This document shows positions 1-10,355 of a stretch of 64,000 nucleotides of DNA, in pieces (position 1 is the stretch's first letter; the number at the start of each line of letters is the position of its first letter). Where the stretch lies: assembly GCA_902806565.1 (NCBI GenBank), contig CADCXA010000055.1, positions 1,612,001 to 1,676,000 of the forward strand. Direction: 5' to 3'. A model generated the notes under the pieces. That model saw only the letters and a list, made by a program, of their open reading frames with translations. It was not told where the DNA came from and did no database searches. This stretch comes from Hypoxylon rubiginosum (Eukaryota; Ascomycota; Sordariomycetes; Xylariales; Hypoxylaceae). The translations under genes were made by a program, and so were the position numbers.

Positions 1-82
1 AGTGTGTCTAATGTTACCGAGAGACCCTAGGGACACGGGTATCAACAAGAAGCTGCTAACTCGGGTTATCGGAGATCTCCAT

Positions 83-1210
83 CTAAACCTCTACATCATC
101 ATCGGGTTCCGCAGCTGTATCGTCCGAGGCATCAGGGTCGATTAGCGACAGGACGGTCGGTAGACGCTCAAATATGCAGTAACTTTTTGCCTCGTCGATG
201 AGCTTCTGCATTTCCCGAACCCATGCACCGCCGTCCAAGGTCTTGAGCTTGCGACGTTGCGCCATTGTCAGCTTTTCCACCGCCCAGATCAGGTTGTCGT
301 CGTATTGGTATGCGCTATTGCGCACCTCGGACCCTACGCGTGATCCTTCGGTCTGCAGCACGGCCATCAGCATCTCCCGCATGATGGTGAGGATGTGCAC
401 GCGATTGCCGAAAGACCGGTGCTTGTCCATGTGCCCGCGAAGCTTCTCTAGCGTCGTCTCTATCTGAGATGCGACATTCATGCCTGCGGTTTGCTCGCGC
501 GCGTCCGAATACTTGTCGTATTTGCCGTACCATCCAAGATCCTTCTCTACTTTCTGGAGGAGTTTCGAGTAATCAGCAGCTTTCTCCTTCGGCTCCGGCT
601 CCTCTTCATCGGCTTCGGAATTGGCAGTGTTACCGCTGCGACGTGTTTGCGCCTGGGGCTGGGGGATCTGAAGTTGAGCTGCCGACTTAGGGGGTCTGGG
701 GCACTGTGGTATGGTGCGCGGGTCCTTGATGGAACGAATATCTACCAATCTAGACTCTTTGAGATTGGCAGAGTAACAGCGGATCATACCATCAGGAGTC
801 TCGGAGCGTCTTTGCCGCTTCGAGCCTCTCTGGATATCCGCGCTCTGAATATCCGCGCTGGGACGAATGGGCGCCATCAACGATCGACCGCGGGCCGTCT
901 CAACGGGTTGAGCATGTGCTGCGTTAGGCTGTGCATATGCAGACGTTGAGTTGTAACCAGTCGCGTTTCCTGCTGAAGGTTGAGGAATTGGAAGCTGCAT
1001 GAGCACTGCAGGTTGACGAAAGTCAGTTTGCGCAGGTGCATGCATTTGCTGGTGACGTTGATAGATCTGGTTAATGTCGTTACTGATGTCGGGATCTCTC
1101 ATTGCGGCCTTGGCGAGCGTGTGAATAAGTTCCGGGGGGCATGCTCGATTGCCATCAATGGCGGCGAGTTTGTGATAAACATTTTCCATCGGATTCGTTC
1201 CCTGGTCCAT
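83..1210 (-). CDS. Conserved fungal protein of unknown function
   Basis: A single uninterrupted frame of 375 codons begins with ATG at 1210 and ends with TAG at 83-85. The N-terminal ~70 residues are helical in character and look conserved. Residues ~75-210 are low-complexity, rich in Pro, Gln, Ala and Ser, with a basic stretch (GSKRQRR) that could act as a nuclear localisation signal. The C-terminal ~140 residues form a charged, helix-rich block with aromatic positions (LGWYGKYDKY, then helices to the end), followed by an acidic tail. No enzyme motif is visible. A disordered centre between two ordered ends suggests a nuclear scaffold or regulatory protein, but that is inference. I do not recognise the family by name. 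Confidence 0.75.
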   Translation of the reverse strand: MDQGTNPMENVYHKLAAIDGNRACPPELIHTLAKAAMRDPDISNDINQIYQRHQQMHAPAQTDFRQPAVLMQLPIPQPSAGNATGYNSTSAYAQPNAAHAQPVETARGRSLMAPIRPSADIQSADIQRGSKRQRRSETPDGMIRCYSANLKESRLVDIRSIKDPRTIPQCPRPPKSAAQLQIPQPQAQTRRSGNTANSEADEEEPEPKEKAADYSKLLQKVEKDLGWYGKYDKYSDAREQTAGMNVASQIETTLEKLRGHMDKHRSFGNRVHILTIMREMLMAVLQTEGSRVGSEVRNSAYQYDDNLIWAVEKLTMAQRRKLKTLDGGAWVREMQKLIDEAKSYCIFERLPTVLSLIDPDASDDTAAEPDDDVEV

Positions 1211-1689
1211 GGCTAAGAAGCGAAGCTTGTCGAAGACGGATAGAATTAGACACTGGTTACTGGTGTGGAAGTGTGGTGGTGTTGAGACGATAGCATAGGT
1301 ATTGTGATATGCAAGGAATCGCGAAATCTAGGGTCGACCACTAGACCTAAAAGCTTCATACACTCAGCTGGCACGATTAGGTATCCAGGTTAAGAGAAGA
1401 AGAAAAAAACGCGTCTTTGAAAGCTTAGGTAAACGCGTAAAGTTGACCGAAACCGCCAACCCGGGTGCCCCGCCAATTTCGTATTTTATTCCAAGCTACT
1501 GTGGTTTTAGTACAGGATCTTCCCTATAATTGCAGGGGTTATATCTCTAAGCTCTCTGGAGTTACAGTGGGCAACAGCGCACACCCCTTATAGTTTTTTT
1601 TCCTTAATTCTTTAAATCAACTCCTAGCAATCACCAAGCCAGCAAGTGCAATTCTTTGACAACACGTACCTTTTAGTACAAAATTCTGG

Positions 1690-2270
1690 ATGGAAAACTC
1701 GCAGTACCTTGGATGAAGAGCAAAGATACCGGATCGAGCAGCTCATCACGAAGCGCTCCAGCCGACCATGGCGCCGCAGATAATGCCCTCCTCCGTCAGC
1801 TTCTCGCCTCCAGCTAGAAGGACGATGTCGTCAATATGACAACGCTGAACCAGCGCTTATTTCTCAACCTTTCAATTTTAGTTGTATAACTTTCTACTTC
1901 ATCATTATGCGGCACCAGACCGAGCCAATATTCATAGCCATCCAAGCTAAAAGAGGCGACACCATTCCCAAGATATCAAAGGTATCTACATCGCCTGTCT
2001 ATTTCTTCAAGTCCGAGCTACAAACCGGGCGATCTCGAGATGTTCAACCAGTCCAAGTGGAGACAAAATTGCCCATAAAGAAGCCGAGACGCAGCACAGT
2101 CTAGCGTGCGAAGCCGCCATCGATGAGGGCTTGCTCGACTCCCATCTTGCTTCTTACATGGGCGTCAAAGAAGGGGCCGGGCTGAATAGGTGGCACGAAG
2201 CCTGGCTCGACCAAGAGAGAGCCGACGCGATGGTGTGGCTGACGCCAACCTCCCTCCCTACCTAAGGCAG
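1690..2270 (+). pseudogene. Decayed protein-coding remnant, identity unknown
   Basis: Short stretches read as plausible protein in different frames. At about 1710 there is DEEQRYRIEQLI followed by stops. At about 2095-2260, after a frame change, a block reads SLACEAAIDEGLLDSHLASY and continues with a Trp-His-Glu-Ala-Trp run before a stop. The frames are linked by stops and shifts with no convincing introns. This fits an old broken gene or transposon relic. I could not identify the family, and the coding appearance may be chance. Confidence 0.3.
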
Positions 2271-3479
2271 GTGATGAGCGCTGCCCGCCCGGCGCCTAGT
2301 AAAATTCGGTAAGGCTAGGGAGCGAGCATAGAAAAGGCTTTTCATAGCCCTCGAGCCCTCTATGTAGTAAGTCCTCGTCATCCCAACTACCAAGGGTGAG
2401 ATATAGGCCCGCGATGCTTAGTGCCCTGGGGATGAGGTTCCAAGGACCCGTTAGTCTTTTCACGTAAAGGTCGAACGACCGAACTATTCATTATTAATTG
2501 TCAGATGTCATGCAGGTACAGGCCCCAACAACCTCAGGACGTATTCATTTATAAAATAGTGGTTTGTCAAGCTTCACTTCCCACCTGCTTATTGGTACGT
2601 TGAAAATTAAGCATCGCGGCTTACCTCCACATTTAAGGTAAGCCGCTGATCGACCCTTATTATTCCCGCATATCCCCAGACTTTTCATCTAGGATGTAAC
2701 GCTATGAGGCTGAGGTTTGCGAAGCTAGTCTTCTCTCAACTTCGCCGTGCATTACAGATAGAGTCATCAACACGGCCTAGCCGAGATATTGAACAGGTAG
2801 TAATTCAGTTACACCGCTATTGCGGGATGACAGATCATAAGAGCTCGTAGGACTACCTTAGGTAGATGGATAAGCCGTTTTATCTGGGCTTACATAAGAT
2901 GTAGGTCTAGACTTCTCGCACAAAGTACCTAAATAGGCTACTCGAGTGAGCCTCAAGGGTGACATAATTGCTGACGTTAAGCTAATATTCCAATATTTCA
3001 ACTACGTAAGATGTTCTAGCTTCTAGGTAAGATTTAACCCGAGTCTGGCAAGACGAAGGCAATAAATTCTGGGAATAAAATATCATATGGTTCTATTATT
3101 GAGCTAGTCAGCAATATTGCGGTCGATTCTCAAGAGTCCGCCGACTTAGGTTAAAGTGTACCTAGGTAGTCAGCGAACGAGGTATCGCGGAGTTCATTCT
3201 GGAAGAAAATTGGCCTTCAAGAGAATATTTCTTACCGGCTAGAGACATCAAGGGACAGGGAAGAAGAGAAATAGAGGGAGCCTACCTAGGTAAACAACAT
3301 GTGGCGATCTAATCTCATCAATACAGACTACGAGGTGATGTAGTCACGCAGCTTCTCATCCTAGCAATATTGACATTAGCTCTCACTATCACATTCATGA
3401 TGACTAGACGGACAACCTCAGAAGTCTGTCGAAGGAACCCACGAACGGTGATAACTGAGATAATAGGGGTCGAAGAAAA

Positions 3480-3487
3480 TATATAAA
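3480..3487 (+). promoter_or_regulatory. TATA box of the lysozyme-like gene
   Basis: TATATAAA lies 126 bases upstream of the ATG at 3613. It is followed by a CA-rich leader (repeated CATCATCAAC / CACTACCAACACTCACAC) typical of well-expressed fungal genes. Confidence 0.6.
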
Positions 3488-3612
3488 GGGACGGCGTCAC
3501 AACCACCAGAGTCAAAATATTCATCACTCACAACATCCATCATCATCAACAAGCTTGAACACTACCAACACTCACACTTTATATATTCTCTATCATCAAC
3601 AAAACAATCACA

Positions 3613-4305
3613 ATGGGTTTCACTCACTACTCCGGCCCTTCCTCCAGCTTCCCTCCCATGAGCCAATGGAAGTCGTTCGAGGATATCTTCAACGCCAACA
3701 AGTCCGCCATGCAGCAGACTGGTGACACCGGTGAGGACATCGGCCGCATCTGGAACGCCGTCGTCGAGTGTGCCAAGCTCGGTGTCGAGGAGCGGTAAGT
3801 TTCGCGCACCGATTCTGATAGGATCGCATCACGGAAGCAAGACTGACTCCGTACCAGCGTCATCTTCGCCATCATCATGCAGGAGAGCACCGGCAACGTC
3901 GGTGTCCAGACCACCTACAACAACGACGGCCACTCCACCGCCGGCCTGATGCAGTGCGACGGCAGCCCCGGCTTCCCCGGCCAGCACGGTCTCTCCCAGG
4001 TAAATATCTCCCGGTTCCACTTTTAACCCCTAGCCCCTGACCCCTAACCCCTATTCATAATTCGACCCATACTGACAATATGTGTGGTAAAGGACCAAAT
4101 CACCTCGATGGTGCGCGCCGGCACCAACCACTTCAAGCAGAACCTGAAGGACTTTGGCAACGCCGACACCGCGGACTGCATCTACAAGGCGCTGCGCGAG
4201 TACAACTCGGGCTCCGTCAACCAGAACGACCTCAGCGACGGCCGCGGCGCCACCGCCAGCTACGTCTCCGACGTCGCCAACCGCCTCCTCGGCCGCACCA
4301 ACTAA
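3613..4305 (+). CDS. Lysozyme-fold (lytic transglycosylase-like) protein
   Basis: Three exons, 3613-3794, 3858-3999 and 4093-4305, with consensus GT-AG introns, give 178 residues. The middle exon holds the signature: VIFAIIMQESTGN, where the Glu of the E-S-x-G element matches the catalytic acid of soluble lytic transglycosylases and goose-type lysozymes, then a Gly/Gln-rich GLMQCDGSPG loop that resembles the second motif of that superfamily. The C-terminus has the ALREYNSGS helix expected in this fold. The family cleaves beta-1,4 glycosidic bonds in peptidoglycan. No signal peptide is visible, so it is either cytosolic or exported unconventionally. A TATA box and a CA-rich leader suggest strong or inducible expression. 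Its target (bacterial wall or chitin) cannot be told from sequence. Confidence 0.8.
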
Positions 4306-4607
4306 GCTTGCCACTCGCCGCCGCTGTAAGCGCCAAAAAGGGGGGGAGAAATGCTGGGAGTAGATGGGAACGGGTTGGATAGAATTTGAGGAGTAATCAC
4401 TTGCTTGCACGGGGTAGAGATTGGGATTAAAACACGTTCATTTTGATATAGTTTCATACACACCTCATTACTAAAATCCTCCGTGACGAACGTTTGACTT
4501 GAAGTTCCAAATATCCTTTAAAGCGTGAGATATGATGATGGTAGAAGGCAGATTGAACCGTTGATGGTCATAGCATAGATTGATAGCTCGGGCATGTAAT
4601 GGATGTA
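4306..4607. terminator. Convergent 3' region
   Basis: About 300 bases between the stop codons of the lysozyme-like gene (+) and the NLR gene (-). It must carry both polyadenylation regions. It is AT-rich, and nothing else is seen. Confidence 0.4.
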
Positions 4608-7600
4608 TTACCCTTGTTTGTCTTCCCAATCCCCATCTTCTATGTATTGAGAACTCGTGCCTATATTCATGATAGAATCTGTCGTCTGGCTTGCAACTTG
4701 TCGATATGACCAGATGCGGGCTCTTCCATCCCTAGAACTAGTGGCAAAGTAATTCCCTGTCGGACTTGTTGCTATAGAGAAAACAGAGTTGGTACCACTC
4801 TGAAGCACCAGCTGCTTAGTACCAGTTCGCCGGTCCCAGAACCGTATAGTGCAGTCACTAGAGCCTGACAGAATCCAATTTCCGTCGCGCGTAATAGCGA
4901 CGCTCGTAACAAGGTCCTATAGTTGTTAACTCAAGTTGGATCGGGTAACCTTTTAGAGTGAAAGACTTACTTCATGTCCACGAAATATTCCCACGCAACT
5001 ACCTTCTCCAGAATGATCCCATGTCTTGATCTTATTGTCTAGACCGCAACTGGCAAGCAAACTACTATCAGGGGTGAAAGCAATACAGTAAATGCTCCCC
5101 TCATTGTCTCCAGGTTCCTTTAGGTAGCTTAAAGCTTGTCTGGTAAGAACATCCCAGACAATAATTACACATCTTTCAGAACCGGTGGCCACCAGCCGGC
5201 TGTTTGGAGATATGGCAACAGAAGTAACACCACTGATAGCAAATGTGAATATGCTGTTATCCTGCCCGACGTCCCAGAGCTGAGCGATATTAACGTTGTT
5301 AATAGACGCAATTAACCGTCCGTCCCGGGAGAAGTCGAGTGAACAGAAAAAGTGTCGGTCATCCCGAAAACTTTTACAGGTCTCTTGGGTCTCGAGATCC
5401 CAAACCTAAAATAATCAAGTCAGTATGAAGATGAAGCAACTACCGGAGAATCCTTCCAATAAATATCTCGTAAAATTAGCTTACCTTAAGAAACCCATCT
5501 TGAGTCCCGGTAGCAAGGTGCCTTCCATTTGGACCAAATGACATGCTACAAATATTGCTCACGAGCTGTAGCGCACAGATCGTCTCGCCGGAGCGTACTT
5601 CGTAAACACGAACAACCATGCCATGCACAGTGGCAAGAAATTCACCGCAATGACTAAATTTGACATACCCGACTGCACTCTCATGGTTTAATGTGTGAAC
5701 TATTTCAGTATCAAGTACCGGTATGCGGGGATCATGCTGGTCAAAGATCGCGAGCCAGTCACCCTTCACCTTGACATGAGCCGGGAGGCGAATATTGCGC
5801 ATCAGCATAGGTGACTTCACAATCACTGGAAGAAACTCTTCTAGTAACTCCTGAATTGCCGGTAGCAATAGCGCAGATGACCTCTCAATTGCTGGCAGTA
5901 ATGTAACAGGCGATTTCTTAATTGCGGAAAGCAACAATGATGTTAATTGCTGCAATAAGTCAGGCATTTTCGCAATTGCTAACAACAGCATGTCGACGCA
6001 TTTCGCAATCGTTGGTAGTAGTAAGTTGGGAAATCGTTCCATCTCGTGATGCAATGAATCGGGCGATTCTTTAGCTACAAAAAGCAAGGTATTAGGTATC
6101 TTCATCATTGCTTCCGGTGGTAGCACCTCCGGTGGCAATAAGCCATGTGACGAATGGATCGTGAGTCCTATCATGCTAATAGAAGATGCTGCAGTCTCAA
6201 CAAGCAGCATATCAACGATAGTTGAATGGCCCTGATAAGCAGCTCTTGCCAGAATTCCTCCATCAAACAAGATCTGGGGTTGATTCTGTTGCAAGAGATA
6301 TTGAACAACGGCAACATGCCCTTCAATGCAAGCGTAACCAAAGGGCGTTGTTGGCCGCATAGAGTTTGTATTCTTACAGCCCTGTGGATGGTATCCCAAA
6401 AGCCAATTAGTTTCGACCTTTCCCGTTTCAAATAGCAACTTGACAATGTCCAAATGGCCAAGCGCACATGCCTCACCAAATGGCGATACCCTCAAAGGGC
6501 CGGTGGTATCAGGGGAACATCGTTCCTCGCTAACAAAAAGACGAACGATGTCTAGGTCGCCAACTCGCACCGCTGCGTGTACCTAGTGCCGTTTCGCCAC
6601 ACCCTTCAATGCTATTGATAGAAGCACCTCTTTCTATAAAAAACTTGCAAATATCGAAGCAACCAGATTTTGCTGCCTCATAAAGTGGAGTGTATCCATG
6701 AACTGGAGGGTATCGGGATATAGATCTCTGTTTTTCAATGGGAAATCCGGAATCGACTAGCGTTCTGACTGTAGCTAAATCACCATTCTCGATGGCAGCC
6801 CAGATAGATATTTTCTTTTTGCTGTTGGCGATTTTGGGGAATTCCAATCCGTCATCTGGTTCAGGATGATGATGTTTCATGTGCTTGTGCAGTTTTAACT
6901 GATTGTCGTACCCCAGCTTGAACGCAAAGCAATCATCTTTGGGGCAAGAGAAAGGAAGATCATGTTGGTCAGCATGCCGCTTACGATTTTCAATGCTCTC
7001 AAATCCGGCTGTGAAAAACTCGCACCATGGCTTAGAGCATTTGAAAAGCGCGGTTGTTCCGTGTAGGCAGGTGATAACCTCTTGGACTGCGGGATCTAGA
7101 ACATCTTCTTTAATAGCCTCTATTCTCTTTCGAATTGCGGCTGTTCGAAATTCAATACTGAAATACGCGTTTCGCTCGTTTCCGTTTTGTGGAAGATCAT
7201 TGAGAATACGTGCAACCTCGTCGTGTTTCCTAACACAATCAAGCTGTTTTACTTTTGACGCAAGGCCATATGATATCAAGAAATCTCGTGCCGATTCCAT
7301 TGCTTCCTTAAATAGGTTTGGGTCTAATGCTGTCGCTTCGTCGAGACACTTTCGAAAATGGTCGAACCAATACTGGACAGCGTAGTCTTGGAGAGCATAG
7401 TATCCCTTGATTGCATATGCGATGATGTCTTTATCGTCTATTACCAATGCAAATGGGTTTGATGTTAGATATCTCGAACAAAAAATAGCAAGTCTGGCAT
7501 GGCTGTGACAGGTGTTGAGCCAACTTCTCCGGATTAGATATCTTCATAAGTTAGCCAATGTCTAATTGCTATGTACGAGAACTTACTCTCGAGCAGTCTC

Positions 7601-9813
7601 ATGGACAATTTTGATGATGTCTTCGGGGCCGGCCTTTTGAATGTTCGCCTGGTGCACATCGACAAGAGAACCGCATAGATGTTTGCAAGTAACCACAAGC
7701 TTACTCCCCTCATAGTCAACATTCCCGGTAACTGGGTCGATGCAGAAAAGGGACTGGATCTCGCGCCACCGCAGAAGCCGCCTGGCACAGGTGATCCAAC
7801 CTAAAATCTTCGTTGCATCATCGCGTTCGTCAGGCGACGAGTTTTCAAATACTCGCACAGCAACTCTTTCATATCTGGAGCAGTGAATTAGTAAAGCCAT
7901 GCATCTAACACCAACGATTCTGAGGTTAGCTACACTTACGCCTTTTCGATCCCTTGCGGGAATGTACCAGGCTCAATCTCTTGCCTCAAGCGGGACAACT
8001 TCGTCTGGCCTAACAGATTTCTCAGGACAACACGGGCGTAGAGGAACATGCCTATGATAGTATCAGCATCGTCCGAGAGCATATAGAGACTTCCTAGATA
8101 CCTTGTGCTCCATTTGTAACACGGGAAACGATATCCTCCTTCATTTCTACCGGAATGTCGAATTTTTCTCTTATTTGTTCGCATAAATTTCGACAGTATC
8201 GGTTGATATCCTCAACGTGACCAGACGTTTCCAAAGAGATTGAAGGTCGGTCTGCAAGCATCTTGTCTAAAACACCATCTCGTTGACCGCAGAATAATAC
8301 ACGTAGTGTAGCAGTGGTGTTATCAAAGCCTCCATCTACGAGAGATAAGAACCATTTGATTGACTTCGAGGCTTCCCCTGGAGCGCACTCGTCCAAGCCA
8401 TCAAGTATGACATATGAGAAACGATAGCTCTCTAAAGCAAGCTTTACCAGCTTCTGAAGGGTTCCCGTTGACCGTAATCCTGTTCCTTCAACGGGCGACA
8501 TGTCGGGGAAGAGGTGGTCGGATATATCGGGGTCCTGGTTGACGAGTTGGTCTAGTATTGCTCGGAGAAAACCATTGAATGTTTCCTTGTCTTGCTGCTT
8601 ATGCTTGAAGTAGAAATAAGCTACGCAATGCCTATCCACCCAAGAGCGATTCTCATCCAGTAGTTTCTCAATGACGGCAGACATTAAGGTCGTCTTGCCT
8701 AAATCGCTGTGAGCTTCTCATCACCCGTGCCAGAAGATACCTAACCTACCTGCACCTGGTATTCCGTTAATATATAGGACGCTGTGGTCGGTTGTGTCAT
8801 TTCTAGACCAAGCTTGGAAGTCGGAACGTTCAAATATCCACGTCCCTGAATTGTAACCTTGCCTATCCTCCGTAGCGATTTCTTGGTCAATCTGATAATT
8901 CGGAGCCTGCAACTTTTCCCTGATTAAAGATACCCGTGCCTTGTGTTTCTCTAGGTTTACTTGAGCCATCAATTGCTTTTGCTCTGTCCGCATAGCCGAA
9001 ACGTCCCGGCGAAGTTTATGGATCTCATAGAGTGTTGCCGAGCCTTTCTCACTTTCTAGTAACTCACGTCGGCTTCTCAGACTGTGCATAATCGGTTTGA
9101 ACTTGCTGTCAAAAGTTTTCCAGGTCGAATGAAACATCTCTTTCCATTCTACAGAATTTCAGCATCTGCATCCACCAGCGTATGAGATTAGTCAGGGAAA
9201 GGAGGAGGGTTGCCTACTAGGTCGTTTGAAGACGGAGAGTGCTGCTTGATGGAACTCCAATATGTCGGAATAGTAGTCCTCGAGGACAGTAGCTAGAGGA
9301 GGGTGCTCCTCGAATGTGGTCTGGTACCGCAGAAGGCCGGGAACGGCTTCTCCCACTTGCGCATAGACATCGAGCAGCTTATCAAAGGAATCCAGATATG
9401 TTCTCGCAATCTAAACCAAAAAAAAATTGTTAGATGCTCGGTACCAGAGATGAAGATACTATCGTATCTACTCACATTAAGTACGAACTTGATCGGTCCC
9501 TTGTGTCTATCAGCAGCTGTTGCTAGTGACGAATATAGTGATTGTCACTTACCCATATGAAACATACGAACTCATTTGCATTCACGAACACTTCAACCAC
9601 CTTGCCGAGCTGATCCATGGCCTCGATAAAAGCTTGAAGCCGCCGCATGTTCCGCAGCTTTCCTTCCTGTCCGTGCCTCTTTTGAATGTCTCCACAGGCA
9701 TTGCGGACATCTTCCAACGTGCAGAGCGAGAATTGATAGGCTATACCTGGGGAAATAGATTGCTTGAATCGCTCGAGAGCCCGCTGGAAGGCATCTACAT
9801 TTGGACCTGCCAT
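4608..9813 (-). CDS. NACHT-ankyrin-WD40 NLR with Tup1-like propeller (frame broken)
   Basis: Ten exons: 9813-9553, 9499-9476, 9410-9218, 9148-8750, 8698-8102, 8051-7940, 7874-7587, 7526-5485, 5405-4971, 4916-4608. Discounting four extra bases at 6580-6583 gives 1551 residues. Order: DUF7708-like N-terminal region (about 1-290, including FKRPKWKEMF); NACHT with Walker A GIPGAGKTT split by an intron (about 290) and Walker B VILDGLDEC (about 390); two C2H2-like fingers (about 780-850); ankyrin repeats (about 860-1045); 11-residue LLLPAI-type repeats (about 1110-1200); WD40 propeller to the end. The propeller, its leading linker (GDWLAIFDQ) and its end (RARIWSYR) resemble the Tup1/RCO-1 corepressor. 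Fungal STAND proteins of this kind act in non-self recognition and programmed cell death; the role here is inferred. The four-base shift in the ankyrin region would truncate the protein before the repeats and propeller. Confidence 0.85.
5800..6065 (-). repeat. Degenerate 33-bp (11-residue) coding repeat in the NLR
   Basis: Successive units read NLLLPTIAKCV, DMLLLAIAKMP, a shortened DLLQQLT, SLLLSAIKKSP, VTLLPAIERSS, ALLLPAIQELL and EEFLPVIVKSP. The period is 11 residues with conserved L-L-L-x-A/T-I-x-K. This is a hendecad-like amphipathic pattern between the ankyrin repeats and the propeller. Confidence 0.75.
6580..6583 (-). other. Four-base frameshift in the NLR ankyrin region
   Basis: On the coding strand the frame reads G-C-G-E-T-A-L, and four bases (GGTA) later resumes in another frame as H-A-A-V-R-V-G-D-L-D-I-V-R, the expected ankyrin continuation. 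Without these bases the ten-exon total is 4656, exactly divisible by three. The only GT-AG pair nearby would give a 10-base intron, which is not credible. This is either a real null allele or a sequence error. Confidence 0.8.
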
Positions 9814-10355
9814 CTTAAAGGCGTTGATAAATAGCTCCTTGGATTTTTCGACATGTCTTGATGAATATTAAGTGATATCCATATTTGTACAGCACAGATA
9901 CGACAATAGTTGTGAAAATATTGTCATGAGAATAAAATGGCGTTAATGACTGAGGGGTTTACGGAGTCACGTCGTACTGGGAGATAATGCCGTAAGTTTC
10001 TACCTCCTACGTGGCGGCGGCTTAGCTGCATACATGTACCTCCTGATATGTAGCAAGGCGCTCTTGCATGTAACCTGCTGCGGAATTTCCCCTTGCGAGG
10101 CACTTCAGCCACCATCTGCGGGTTCTCGCTGAACTAGCCGTTAAGGCAGCCTTGAGGAGTAAACCAGTGAATCTCGCACGGTTCTTGATTTAGCGAATAC
10201 CTACGCACAAATACTGGCCCATGCTAAGATGAATGACCGTTGGTAGGTACCTAGGTAGACTGCCTTCTCGGTTATCTTAGCCGCCCAAAATCGCGGTTCA
10301 TTTCGAGGCCTAGGCTGGCGGGAACACTTCAACTAATAAGATTTCTGACATCACA
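9814..10355. promoter_or_regulatory. Bidirectional promoter between NLR and SNF2 genes
   Basis: The two start codons face away from each other across 542 bases. The stretch must hold both promoters. It includes a strong TAGGTACCTAGGTA palindrome cluster at about 10242-10260. No clear TATA box is seen on either side. Confidence 0.55.

Larger units (their letters stand above)
1211..3612. other. Gene-free 2.4 kb with decayed coding-like patch
   Basis: No intact gene is seen. The part from about 1690 to 2270 contains coding-like patches in shifting frames (see separate entry). The rest is AT-leaning and carries several CCTAGGTA-type motifs (for example 3158-3169 and 3281-3292). The last ~130 bases are the promoter and leader of the lysozyme-like gene. 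Confidence 0.6.

Noticed and set aside
6571..6583. A 10-base GT-AG intron that would repair the NLR frame
   Set aside because: Far below any plausible intron length.
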